The notes beneath the pieces were generated by a model that searched no databases, was not told the DNA's origin, and saw only the letters and a list, made by a program, of their open reading frames with translations. The translations under genes and the position numbers were made by a program. A DNA stretch of 64,000 bases. Origin: Phycisphaerales bacterium. GTDB taxonomy: Bacteria; Planctomycetota; Phycisphaerae; Phycisphaerales; UBA1924. Location: NCBI GenBank assembly GCA_007693785.1, contig RECY01000015.1, positions 45,332 through 109,331 on the forward strand. The letters are read 5' to 3'. Shown one piece after another: positions 16,677-25,524 of the stretch (positions within the stretch are counted from its first letter, which is position 1; each line of letters opens with the position of its first letter).

Positions 16677-18224
16677 TCAGCCGAGCAGCTGGAGCACGGC
16701 CTGGGGCTGGCTGTTCGCCAGGCTTAGGGTGTTAGTGGCGGCGGCCGAGAGGATCTGGCCGCGGGTCAGCGAAGCGGTCTCGCTGGCGAAGTCCGTGTCA
16801 CGGATCACGCTGTTGGCGGCGTTGGTGTTCTCAAGACCGATGTTGAGGCTTCGGATCGTCGCACCGATCGTGTTGCGCTGGAAGGCGCCGAGTCGCCCGC
16901 GGAGGCTGGAGACCTCTTCGATCGCGGAGGCGACGACGTTCTGGGCGTTGGAGAGGTCGCCGTCGACCACGTTGAGGCTCTTGCCGGAGCCCAGGTCGTC
17001 GAGGCGGCGGAAGTTGCCCTCGCCCGACGTGTCGAAGCGCCCGAGCTTGCGGGTCGAGACGTCCTGGATGCCCAGGCTCACCTTGCCCGCGATATCCACC
17101 TGCCCGGCGAGCTGGAAGTCGGCGCCGCCGGCGGTGATGTCGAAGGCCTGGATGCTGCCGCGCTGCGTGGCCTGCGCGGCGGCGATGGTCATCTCCACAT
17201 CGAGGAAGTCGGTGTTGACACGGATGGTGCGCCCGCGGGCCGTCGCCTGGACGCCGTTGATCGTCGCGGCGATGTCCTGGCCGGCGTCACGGACGCCGTT
17301 GCTGGCGGCGGTCGAGTTGAAGGCGCGGACAGTGGCGCCGTCGATCGCGTTGGTGTCGGTTGCTTCGAAGTTGAAGATGCCGCTGCCGGCGTTGGTGGCG
17401 GTGAAGTTCGCGTCGCTGACGATCTGGACGCGGACGAACTGGTCCGAGCCGTACTTGTCGCTGCGGAGCGTGACGCCGCCCGAGCCGGAGCCGGTGCCGA
17501 CCGCGGCCTCGACGCCGGTGACCTCGGTGAAGGTGTTGATGGTGTTGACGACGTCCGCGAGGCTGGTGCCGGAGGCGAACGAGAGCTCGCGGCTGCCCAG
17601 GGCGCCGGTGATCTCGATCGTGAAGGTCGAGCCCTGCGCACCGCCGAGGTCGATCCCGCCGCCGAGCGACAGGAACAGACCGGCCTGCTGAGCCGACTGG
17701 GTGACGATGACGTCCACGTTCAGATCGTTGCCGTCGAGCTTGGCGCCGTTGACCCGGTAGGTCTCGACGCTGGCGGCGACGTTGTCGGTCTGGTAATCAA
17801 AGTTGCCGTTGAGCAGCTTGGTGCCCTGGAAGCTGGTCGCGCCGGCGATGCGGTCGATGGTCTGGAGGATGGAGTCGACCTGGAGCTGGTTGGCGGCCTT
17901 CTCGGCGTCGCTCAGGCCCGCGGTGTTGGCGCTGGTGGTCAGGAGGCCCTGGAGCTCGGTCAGCAAGCCGCTGACTTCCTGCAAACCGCCTTCAGCGATG
18001 TTGACGACCTGGTCGGCGCGCTCGGCGTTGCCGATCGCGGAGGTGGTCGCGGTCATCTCCTTGCGGAGGTTCTCGCTGGCGATCAGGCCGGCGGGATCGT
18101 CCTTGCCGCGGTTGATCCGCAGGCCCGTGCTCAGGCGTTCGAGGCTCGTGTTCAGACTGTTATTGTTCTGGTTCAGCACGCGCTGAGCGATGAGGCTCTG
18201 GACGTTGGTATTAATGCGACTCAT
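16677..18224 (-). CDS. fliC: flagellin (copy 1)
   Basis: 515-residue flagellar filament subunit. The N-terminal D0/D1 coiled-coil reads MSRINTNVQSLIAQRVLNQ then LERLSTGLRINRGKDDPAGL; the C-terminal D0 helix ends SLANSQPQAVLQLLG. The variable, exported middle (about 180-400) forms the outer filament surface. Length and ends are standard, with no signal peptide because export is through the flagellar apparatus. GGAGGAATC lies just before the ATG at 18224, a site that overlaps a potential CsrA GGA motif. It is a close paralogue of the next copy, and both have their own terminator. Confidence 0.95.
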   Translation of the reverse strand: MSRINTNVQSLIAQRVLNQNNNSLNTSLERLSTGLRINRGKDDPAGLIASENLRKEMTATTSAIGNAERADQVVNIAEGGLQEVSGLLTELQGLLTTSANTAGLSDAEKAANQLQVDSILQTIDRIAGATSFQGTKLLNGNFDYQTDNVAASVETYRVNGAKLDGNDLNVDVIVTQSAQQAGLFLSLGGGIDLGGAQGSTFTIEITGALGSRELSFASGTSLADVVNTINTFTEVTGVEAAVGTGSGSGGVTLRSDKYGSDQFVRVQIVSDANFTATNAGSGIFNFEATDTNAIDGATVRAFNSTAASNGVRDAGQDIAATINGVQATARGRTIRVNTDFLDVEMTIAAAQATQRGSIQAFDITAGGADFQLAGQVDIAGKVSLGIQDVSTRKLGRFDTSGEGNFRRLDDLGSGKSLNVVDGDLSNAQNVVASAIEEVSSLRGRLGAFQRNTIGATIRSLNIGLENTNAANSVIRDTDFASETASLTRGQILSAAATNTLSLANSQPQAVLQLLG

Positions 18225-18562
18225 GCGATTCCTCCATGAAACCCGGGACGGACGCGCCGGCGACCGGGCAAAAATCATCGGGACGCCACGCGCCCCAGCC
18301 AGGACACCGAGTCAGCCACCAGCCGCTCGGCCTCAGGCCACCGCCGGGATCCATCCCGGCACGCGAGCCCGCTCATCCACGCCGACGCGGCGTGATGCAA
18401 GCGACTGATCGGATGCTTCTTCACCGCGATTGACGCTCGCCATGAGGCATGACGCTCATCACCGCCCGGCGTAACGACTGTGCAGCCCCGCATGGTTTTG
18501 CCGGTTGTGCGGCCTGCGGAAAACCGCAACACGGCGCCCGAGTGGCGCAACGACCGGGCGCG
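18225..18562. other. intergenic leader/promoter region of flagellin copy 1
   Basis: No gene is supported here. It holds the presumed promoter of flagellin 1 on the minus strand, but no sigma-28 or sigma-54 consensus could be found. An 18-bp element at 18270-18287 (AAAAATCATCGGGACGCC on the plus strand) recurs almost unchanged upstream of flagellin copy 2. Confidence 0.5.
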
Positions 18563-18600
18563 CAAAAAGAACGCCGCGACGGGGTGATCCATCGCGGCGT
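18563..18600 (-). terminator. Rho-independent terminator of flagellin gene 2
   Basis: 9-bp stem ACGCCGCGA / TCGCGGCGT with a 12-nt loop (18571-18600), followed on the minus strand by TCTTTTTG. It lies ~70 bp past the flagellin 2 stop. Confidence 0.8.
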
Positions 18601-18671
18601 CCGGGTGGTTGCCTTGGGCGTCAGCCCTCGGCCGGGAAGGAGCTCAGTGTCTGCTCGGTCAGGTCCGAGAG

Positions 18672-20198
18672 TTAGCCGAGGAGCTGGAGCACCGCCTGCG
18701 GCGCCTGGTTCGCCAAGCCAAGCGTCTGCGTCGCGGCCTGGCTCAGGATCTGCCCGCGGGTCAGCGCCGCCGTCTCGCTGGCGAAGTCCGTGTCACGGAT
18801 GATGCTGTTCGCCGCAGCCGTGTTCTCGGCCCCGACGTTCAAGCTCCGGATCGTCGCGCCGATCGTGTTCCGCTGGAAGGCGCCCAGACGCCCACGGAGG
18901 CTGGAGATCTCCTCGATCGCTTGGCCGACCACGTTCTGCGCGTCGACCAGGTTCCCCTTGATCATGTCCAGGGTCTTGCCCGAGCCCAGGTCGTCGAGGC
19001 GTCGGAAGTTACCCTCGCCCGTGGTGTCAAACCGCCCGAGCTTGCGGGTCGAGACGTCCTGGATGCCCAGGCTCACCTTGCCCGCGATGTCCACCTTGCC
19101 GGCGAGCTGGAAGTCCGCCCCGCCGCCGGTGATGCTGAACGCCGCGATGCTGCCGCGCTGGGTCGCCTCCGCGGCGGAGATGGTCATCTCCACGTCGAGG
19201 AAGTCGGTGTTGACGCGGATGTTCCGTCCGACGCTCGTCGCCTGCACGCCGTTGATCGTCGCCGCGATGTCCTGGCCCGCGTCGCGGATGCCGTTCTTCG
19301 CCGCGGTCGAGCCGAAGGTCCCGATCGCGGTGGTGTCGATCGTGTTGGAGTCCTGGGCTTCAAACCCGAAGACCCCGTCGCCCTGCACGTTCGCCTCGTT
19401 GACGATCTGGACGCGGACGAACTGGTTCGAGCCGTACTGGTCGCTGTTGATGATCACGCCCGTGCCGCTGGCGGTCGCCGTGACGCCGGTCACCTCGGTG
19501 AAGGTGTTGATCGTCTTGGCGATCGCCTCCATGCTCGTGCCTGAGGCGAACGAGAGCTCGCGGCTGCCCAGGGCGCCGGTGATCTCGATCGTGAAGCTGG
19601 AGTTCTGCGCACCGCCGAGGTCGAGGTCCGCCCCGCCCAGCGAGAGGTACAGCCCCGCCTGCTGCGCGGACTGGGTCACGATCACGTCCACGTTCAGCGC
19701 GTTGTCGTTGAACTTCGCGCCGTTGACGCGGTAGTTCTCGACCGCAACGTCCACGTTTTCCGTCTGGTAGTCGTAGTTGCCGTTCAGCAGGCGCGTGCCC
19801 TGGAAGCTCGTCATGCTCGAGATGCGGTCGATCGTCTGAAGGATCGAGTCCACCTGCAACTGGTTCGCAGACTTCTCGGCATCGCTCAGGCCGCTCGTGT
19901 TCGCGCTGGTCGTCAGCAGGCCCTGCAGCTCGGTCAACAGGCCGCTGATCTCTTGCAAGCCGCCCTCGGCGATGTTGACCACCTGGTCGGCGCGCTCGGC
20001 GTTGCCGATCGCGGCCTGCGTGCTGGCGAGCTCGCTCTTCAGGTTCTCGCTCGCGATCAGGCCCGCCGGGTCGTCGGCGCCGCGGTTGATCCGCAGGCCC
20101 GTGCTCAGGCGCTCCAAGCTCGTGTTCAAGCCGTTGTTGTTCTGGTTCAGAACACGCTGGGCGATCAGACTCTGGACATTGGTATTGATTCGGCTCAT
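18672..20198 (-). CDS. fliC: flagellin (copy 2)
   Basis: 508-residue filament subunit nearly identical at both ends to copy 1 (MSRINTNVQSLIAQRVLNQ, RGADDPAGLIASENL, C-terminal GLANQAPQAVLQLLG), and similar in the outer domain with scattered substitutions and small gaps. GGAGGAATCC is 8 nt upstream of the ATG at 20198. Tandem duplication with its own terminator suggests separately expressed or variant filaments. It carries the same INGVQAT(S/A)xGR and VEMTI blocks as copy 1. Confidence 0.95.
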   Translation of the reverse strand: MSRINTNVQSLIAQRVLNQNNNGLNTSLERLSTGLRINRGADDPAGLIASENLKSELASTQAAIGNAERADQVVNIAEGGLQEISGLLTELQGLLTTSANTSGLSDAEKSANQLQVDSILQTIDRISSMTSFQGTRLLNGNYDYQTENVDVAVENYRVNGAKFNDNALNVDVIVTQSAQQAGLYLSLGGADLDLGGAQNSSFTIEITGALGSRELSFASGTSMEAIAKTINTFTEVTGVTATASGTGVIINSDQYGSNQFVRVQIVNEANVQGDGVFGFEAQDSNTIDTTAIGTFGSTAAKNGIRDAGQDIAATINGVQATSVGRNIRVNTDFLDVEMTISAAEATQRGSIAAFSITGGGADFQLAGKVDIAGKVSLGIQDVSTRKLGRFDTTGEGNFRRLDDLGSGKTLDMIKGNLVDAQNVVGQAIEEISSLRGRLGAFQRNTIGATIRSLNVGAENTAAANSIIRDTDFASETAALTRGQILSQAATQTLGLANQAPQAVLQLLG

Positions 20199-20505
20199 GG
20201 CTGGATTCCTCCGTGAGGTGTGGAGGCGGTCGGCTCCTTCCCACCGCCCGCCAAGCCGGGATTTCCGGACCCGGTCGTGGTTGCCGCGGACATCGCCCCG
20301 CGGCCTGGCGTTCTGGCCCGCGGGTTCCCGCCCACGGCCGAAAACCCATCGGGCACCACGATGACCGGGTTTAGCGGACGTCAAAGCCTGCTCGAAAAAT
20401 CATCCAGGACGCCTGCGCCGGTCCGGAAATCCAACGCCCGATTTCGCCCTCAACGTCAACGGATTCGCCCGATTCGGGCTCCCCGCCCCCCACGCCGCAG
20501 GCGCG
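20199..20505. other. intergenic leader/promoter region of flagellin copy 2
   Basis: No gene is supported. It contains the second copy of the shared element (AAAAATCATCCAGGACGCC, 20395-20413), here ~200 bp from the start codon. The minus-strand promoter cannot be placed with confidence. Confidence 0.45.
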
Positions 20506-20535
20506 AAAAAAAAACGCCCCGCGTCGCGGGGCGTT
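20506..20535 (-). terminator. Rho-independent terminator of flagellin-like gene 3
   Basis: Stem ACGCCCCGCG / CGCGGGGCGT, followed on the minus strand by an unbroken run of nine T. It lies ~35 bp past the stop of the third flagellin gene. Confidence 0.9.
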
Positions 20536-20570
20536 TGGGATCAGGTTGGATTGTCGCGTTGCGAAAGCGC

Positions 20571-22166
20571 TTAGCCGAGGAGCTGGAGCACCTGCTGCGA
20601 CTGCTGGTTCGCCAGCCCGAGCACCGTCGTGCCGCTGCTGGAGAGGATCTGCGCCCGGGTCAGGCGGCTGGTCTCGAACGCGAAGTCCGCGTCACGGATG
20701 CGGCTCTCGCTCGCCGACAGGTTCTCGACCGACGACTGCAGGCTGCGCACGTTCGGGTCCAGCACGTTCCGCTCGAACGCGCCCAGGCGACCCCGCAGCA
20801 CCGAGATCTCGTCGATCGCGGCCTTCAGGATGTCCTGCGCCGGGGTGAAGTCCCCCCGCTCGATCGCGTTGCGGATCGAGTTCCCCTGCCCGTTCTTGAG
20901 CGAGCTCAGGTATTGCAGGTTCCCGTTGATGAGCGTCCCGCCGAGCTGGCTCGCCGCGACCGACTGCACGCCGATGTTGGTCTGCTGCAACGGCGTGATG
21001 TTCGGGCCGAGCTGGAACGTCGAGCCGCCGCCGGTGATGAAGAACGTCGTGCTCCCGCCCGAGGGGTCGATCGCGAAGGTCTCGTTGAGCAGCAGCTCCA
21101 CGCCGAGGTCGGGCGAGCTCAGCGAGATCTGCAACCCGCGACCCGTCGCGAGGTTCCCGTTGACCAGCGCTGTCACGTCCTGCCCGGTGTCACGCACCGC
21201 GCCGCTGCGCAGCGGCGGCGTCGGCGCCCCGCCCGTCGCGACCGCGTCCCACGGGAAGTCGATCCCCGCGTCGGCGTAGTCGTCCAGCTGCGTCCCAGGG
21301 TCAAACTTGAACAGCTTGAACTGGTCGCCCGTGCTGTCGAGGGGGCGGTCGATCCGCTCCACCGCCACGAACGATTCCGAGCCGTAGTCCGCCGACTTGA
21401 AGACCAGCCCGCTGCTCGGATCGTTCGGGTCGATGAGCTGCGCCTGCACGCCGGTGAACGCCGTGAGACGGTTCACAGCCGTGATGACCGAGGCGAACGT
21501 CGCCCCGCTGCTGAAGCTGACCTCCTGAACGCCCTCGGGCCCGGCCAGGCGGATCGTCATGCTGGACATGAGCGTGCCGTCCGTCGCCCCGGGCGTGACG
21601 CCCGGGAGGTACAAGCGCCCGGTCTGCGCCGACGCCAGCACGTCCACCTCGACCCCCACCGCCTGGTTCTGTGTGAACGTGGCGTTGTTGATCTTCGCCT
21701 TGCTGACGGCCGTCTGATCCACGCCGGAGAGCACGTAGTCCAGCGACCCGTTCAGCAGCTTGAGCCCGCCGAAGCTGGCGGTGTTGCTGATGCGGGTGAT
21801 CGAATCGATCGCCGAATCGATCGCGAGCTGGTTCGCGTCGCGCTCTTCCTGGCTGTTGGCGCCGGTGTTGGCCGACTCCACCATCAGGCTCTGGATGCTG
21901 TTCAGCAGGTCGTTGACCTCGGCGAGCGCCGCCTCGGTCGTCGCGATCACGCTGGAAGCGCGCTCCGCGTTCTTGATCCCCTGCTGCGCGCCCTGGATCT
22001 CTGAGCGCAAGCGCTCCGAGATGATCAGGCCCGCCGGGTCGTCCTTGCCGCGATTGATCCGAAGACCCGTCGCCAGACGCTCCAGACGGATGTCCAGGTC
22101 CATGTTCGAACGATGCAGGTTCGCCTGCGCGATGAGACTCGGGATATTACTGTTAATCCTCGCCAT
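20571..22166 (-). CDS. divergent flagellin (copy 3)
   Basis: 531-residue flagellin-family protein with the D0/D1 signature MARINSNIPSLIAQANLHRS and LERLATGLRINRGKDDPAGL, and the C-terminal helix ending GLANQQSQQVLQLLG. The middle half (about 170-400) bears little resemblance to copies 1 and 2, so it probably makes a minor filament part or a different surface. ATG at 22166 follows GGAGGATC. It lies directly downstream of csrA, with which it may be cotranscribed, and ends at a strong terminator. A hook-associated role is less likely because the FlgK/FlgL proteins are encoded separately. Confidence 0.88.
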   Translation of the reverse strand: MARINSNIPSLIAQANLHRSNMDLDIRLERLATGLRINRGKDDPAGLIISERLRSEIQGAQQGIKNAERASSVIATTEAALAEVNDLLNSIQSLMVESANTGANSQEERDANQLAIDSAIDSITRISNTASFGGLKLLNGSLDYVLSGVDQTAVSKAKINNATFTQNQAVGVEVDVLASAQTGRLYLPGVTPGATDGTLMSSMTIRLAGPEGVQEVSFSSGATFASVITAVNRLTAFTGVQAQLIDPNDPSSGLVFKSADYGSESFVAVERIDRPLDSTGDQFKLFKFDPGTQLDDYADAGIDFPWDAVATGGAPTPPLRSGAVRDTGQDVTALVNGNLATGRGLQISLSSPDLGVELLLNETFAIDPSGGSTTFFITGGGSTFQLGPNITPLQQTNIGVQSVAASQLGGTLINGNLQYLSSLKNGQGNSIRNAIERGDFTPAQDILKAAIDEISVLRGRLGAFERNVLDPNVRSLQSSVENLSASESRIRDADFAFETSRLTRAQILSSSGTTVLGLANQQSQQVLQLLG

Positions 22167-22280
22167 GACGATCCTCCGTGATGGTCGCGAGGTGGCTCAT
22201 GCCGCCGGCGTCCGGTCGGCGCGGGTTCCGATGGGTGGGCAGAACGCCCGTCTGTCTGCGGTGTTCGTCTCGGGTGTGCA

Positions 22281-22742
22281 TCACGCGGTCCTCCGCCCTG
22301 CGGCGTTGCCCGCCTGCTCGCTCCGGGGCGACGTCGGGGGCCCGTCCTCCGAAGTCGTCGCCCGAGCCTCCGCCTTCGACGAAGCCCGGGGCTCGGGACG
22401 GGAAGCCGACCCCGGGCCTTCCGGAGAGGACGTCACGGGTGCCGGGCGGCCGGCCGCCAGGCCGCTCGCACGGCTCGCTCGCCCGTTCCGCTTCGCCGGG
22501 CCCGGGCTGATCGGCGAGGCGCCCAGCGCCTGCCCGATCCCCTCCAGACCCGTCGCGGGCATCCCCGCCGCCTGCTCGTTCTCCCGCCGGATGGCCTCGT
22601 AGACCTCCTTGCGGTGCACGGCGATCCGCGTCGGGGCGTTGATCCCCAGACGCACCTTGTCGCCGCGAATGTCCACGACCGTGATCTCGATATCGTCGCC
22701 GATCATGATCGTCTCGTCGCGCTGCCTGGATAGCACAAGCAT
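22281..22742 (-). CDS. csrA: CsrA translational regulator with long C-terminal extension
   Basis: 153-residue RNA-binding dimer. The first ~60 residues are classical Csr[21 protein letters not shown], then [13 protein letters not shown] and [12 protein letters not shown]. Ordinary CsrA is 60-75 residues, so ~90 residues of Pro/Ala/Gly/Ser-rich, Arg-containing sequence are added, probably disordered. AGGAG is just upstream of the ATG at 22742. It sits between fliW and a flagellin gene, so it should repress flagellin translation by binding GGA at the ribosome site, opposed by FliW. That circuit is known from Bacillus and is inferred here from synteny. Confidence 0.93.
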   Translation of the reverse strand: MLVLSRQRDETIMIGDDIEITVVDIRGDKVRLGINAPTRIAVHRKEVYEAIRRENEQAAGMPATGLEGIGQALGASPISPGPAKRNGRASRASGLAAGRPAPVTSSPEGPGSASRPEPRASSKAEARATTSEDGPPTSPRSEQAGNAAGRRTA

Positions 22743-22826
22743 CCGTTGCTCCTTCTTCCGGCATCCGTGCCGGACGGCCCGCCGCGCCCGCCCCGAAACA
22801 TCAGGGGCCCGCGCGACGCACCGGAA

Positions 22827-23273
22827 TCAAGCGCTCGCCGCCGCCTGCGGGGCCTGCACGGTCATCAACGCGTGACGCGTGGTCCAACGCTTCTCCGCCA
22901 GGACCATCTGCTCACCACGCTTGCCGATCGTGTCCACCACCAACGGACCCTGCAGGTTCCCCGTCAGCTGATCCCCCACCTTGTTCACGATCACGAACAC
23001 CTGCGCGTCCTCGATCCGTGACATCGACAGGCTCTCGAGCTGCTCCGGGCGGATCGGCACCGAATACTCCGCCACGAACAGCGAAGGGTCCGTCACCACG
23101 AACGCCAACCCGGGCTCGTCCAGAGACTGAAGCCAGAAGAAACACGCCTCGTCGCCCGGCTCCAGCAGGCAGTACCGCGTGTGCTCGGGAAACCCGAGCA
23201 GGCCTTTGGGGAAGGTGATCACGCGGTCCTCCGCGATCTCGATCACCCCGAAGCGAGTCGTCCGCACCTCCAT
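22827..23273 (-). CDS. fliW: flagellar assembly factor FliW
   Basis: 148-residue protein that binds flagellin and CsrA, coupling filament assembly to translation. The fold-defining segment FGVIEIAEDRVITFPKGLLGFP is present, followed by YCLLEPGDEACFFWLQSLDEPGLAF and a FVIVNKVGDQLTGNLQGPLVV block. ATG at 23273 has GGAG 6 nt upstream. It lies 85 bp before csrA in transcription order and ~190 bp after flgL, a placement seen in Gram-positive fliW-csrA operons. Confidence 0.95.
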   Translation of the reverse strand: MEVRTTRFGVIEIAEDRVITFPKGLLGFPEHTRYCLLEPGDEACFFWLQSLDEPGLAFVVTDPSLFVAEYSVPIRPEQLESLSMSRIEDAQVFVIVNKVGDQLTGNLQGPLVVDTIGKRGEQMVLAEKRWTTRHALMTVQAPQAAASA

Positions 23274-23462
23274 GGGATGCTCCGTTCCAAACCTTTCGGC
23301 CAGCTCCGCTGGATCGTCCCAAGGCTCCTGCCATGGGCGACGTCCTGTCGATCCACCACGCCCGACGCGGCCGAAGCGACGGGGCGGCTTCCAAACTCCT
23401 GAATCCGCCTCGATCACCCGCGCTCTCACGCGGGCGGCGGCATCTCCAACCAACCCGACCCG

Positions 23463-25493
23463 CTAGCCCAGGAAGTCCAGCAGCGATACCTGGTTCATCG
23501 AGGCCGCCGACTGCAAGCCCGCCTGCAACTGCACCTGGAGCAGCGAGAACCGGCTCGTCGCCTCCGCCCAGTCCAGGTCCTGAAGGTTGCTCCGGGTCAT
23601 CTCATCCAGCACCACCCGATCCTCCTCAAAGCGCGTCGCCGCCTCCACCCGCCTCGCGTACCCGCCCACCAGCGCCCGCGACTCGGACACCGCGTCCACA
23701 AACCCGCCGAGTTTCTCTCCCGCAAGACTGATGCCAACCGTGTCGTCCCTCAGCAAGGCGTCGTGAAGGTCCATCAACGCCGCGAACAGGTTCTCCACGC
23801 GGACCTCGCCCCGGTCCTGCCCGAGCAGCCGCCCGGTCGCGGGGTCGTACACCCCGTCGATCAGCCCCAGGTCCACCGCGGCGTTGGAGTTGTTCGCCCG
23901 CGCGACCGAGATCGCCCCGTCCGCCGCCAGGGCCCCGGACTGCTCAAACGCGATCCCGTTCGCCCCGTCGGTGAGCCCGACGGTGAAGTCCGCCGGGTCC
24001 ACGCCCTGAGCCGGGAGCTGGTCGTCCGCCGCCGCCCGGATCTTCGCCATCGTCGCCCCGACGGTGGTGACGTCCTCCGGGCGCAGGTCCACCCGCACCG
24101 TCGCCCCGTTGCCCAGGGTGATCACGAAATCGACGTTCAACTCCGGGTCGCTGCGGTCCGAGACCACGCTCACCCCGCGCCCCCCGTTCAGTTCCCCGAT
24201 CGGCGTCGTCGCGTCGAAGGTGCGGATCCCGAGACGCGAGGCCGTCCCGTTGTTCCCGGGCACCTCCTCGATCCGGAGCCCGTTCCCGGCGCCGATCGCC
24301 ACCTCGCTGTGGATGTTCAGACGCCGCCCCTCCGCGTCCAGCTCCACGCGGAGCCCGAGGTTCGCCGACTCGACCGCGTTCACGATGTCCTGGAACGTCT
24401 CGGCCCCGGAAAGGTCGATATCCACCGTCCGCCCGAGGTTCGACACCCGGATCGAACCGAGCGCCTGCCCGTCCACGAGCCCCACCGGGCTCAGCGCTGT
24501 CAGCTTGGGCTGCAGGCCCACCCCGTCGGTCGAGCCGGCGGTGAAGGTCAGCCCCGTCCCGTTGCGGAGCCCGAGGTCGAGCGCCGTCCGCCCCGTGCCG
24601 AGGTCCTCAAACTCGATCTCAGCCCCCGCGAGCGCATCGATCGTCAACCCGGTCGCCGAGACGCCCACGCCACCGGGCCCGAGCACCGTCGTCCCGGTCG
24701 CCTGCTCGTGGTCGCGGATCGCGCGCTCGAGGCGCTGCGCGACGTCCCCGACCGTCTCCGCGTCGCTCAGATCCAGCGTGATCGGGTCCGCGCCGTCCAC
24801 GACCAGACGCACCGGCCCGGTCACCACGCCGAGCCCCGTCGCGCCCATCACGTCCCGCAGACGCGTCTCGCCCGTCAGCTCCGGCGCCAGCTCCACGCCG
24901 CCCCGCACCCGCGCGCTCGTCGAGCCGATCGCGTTGTTCCCCCCCAGCGTCAGCGGCACGTCGAACCCGATGTCCAGATCCGTCACCAGGCCACGGCCCG
25001 TGCCCATGTACCGGTACCCGCCCCCGAACGCCTCCACCGGCTGGCGCCCCGGCGTCGAGCCCCCGAACATGTAGCCCACCGCCGACTCGCTGTTTGCCAG
25101 GCGGAACAGACGCTCGATCATCGTCTTGACCACCACCGCCTGCCCGGCCCGCTCCTCCGCGTTGGTCCCGATGCTCACCTGCGTGCTCGCGATCTCCCGA
25201 GCCTCCAGGATCAGGTCGCTCGCCTCGCCGAGCGCCGAGTCCAGGCTCGTGAGCGAGGTGTCGGCGTGGTCCAGATTCCGCAAACGCTGCTCGGCCCGGC
25301 CCAAGCGAGCGTTCAACAGCTGAATCGTTCCCGCGGCGACCGCGTCGTCGCTCGGACGAGACACCCGAAGACCCGTCGCGAGCTGCATCTGCACGTTCGC
25401 CAGACCGATGCTCGGGCGGTTCAGATTGAACAGCGCCGCGTTCGACACCATCAGGTTCGGCACACGAGCCGCGTTGGCCGCAATCGAAGTCAT
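23463..25493 (-). CDS. flgL: flagellar hook-associated protein 3 (FlgL)
   Basis: 676-residue hook-filament junction protein, exported by the flagellar apparatus. Its N-terminal flagellin-like helix reads QLATGLRVSRPSDDAVAAGTIQLL, and the C-terminus is the matching D0 helix ending QAGLQSAASMNQVSLLDFLG. Typical FlgL proteins are 300-550 residues; the extra is in the middle (about 200-590), with several repeated Asp/Gly-rich units containing V.DLS(D/G)AE and SVDLGL-type pieces. GGGAGG lies ~9 nt upstream of ATG 25493. It follows flgK by 31 bp. Confidence 0.9.
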   Translation of the reverse strand: MTSIAANAARVPNLMVSNAALFNLNRPSIGLANVQMQLATGLRVSRPSDDAVAAGTIQLLNARLGRAEQRLRNLDHADTSLTSLDSALGEASDLILEAREIASTQVSIGTNAEERAGQAVVVKTMIERLFRLANSESAVGYMFGGSTPGRQPVEAFGGGYRYMGTGRGLVTDLDIGFDVPLTLGGNNAIGSTSARVRGGVELAPELTGETRLRDVMGATGLGVVTGPVRLVVDGADPITLDLSDAETVGDVAQRLERAIRDHEQATGTTVLGPGGVGVSATGLTIDALAGAEIEFEDLGTGRTALDLGLRNGTGLTFTAGSTDGVGLQPKLTALSPVGLVDGQALGSIRVSNLGRTVDIDLSGAETFQDIVNAVESANLGLRVELDAEGRRLNIHSEVAIGAGNGLRIEEVPGNNGTASRLGIRTFDATTPIGELNGGRGVSVVSDRSDPELNVDFVITLGNGATVRVDLRPEDVTTVGATMAKIRAAADDQLPAQGVDPADFTVGLTDGANGIAFEQSGALAADGAISVARANNSNAAVDLGLIDGVYDPATGRLLGQDRGEVRVENLFAALMDLHDALLRDDTVGISLAGEKLGGFVDAVSESRALVGGYARRVEAATRFEEDRVVLDEMTRSNLQDLDWAEATSRFSLLQVQLQAGLQSAASMNQVSLLDFLG

Positions 25494-25524
25494 CGCACCG
25501 CGCCTCCCGGGATCACCGCCAACC

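Noticed and set aside
20220..22004. 594-residue plus-strand frame
   Set aside because: Antisense of the third flagellin gene, no motifs.
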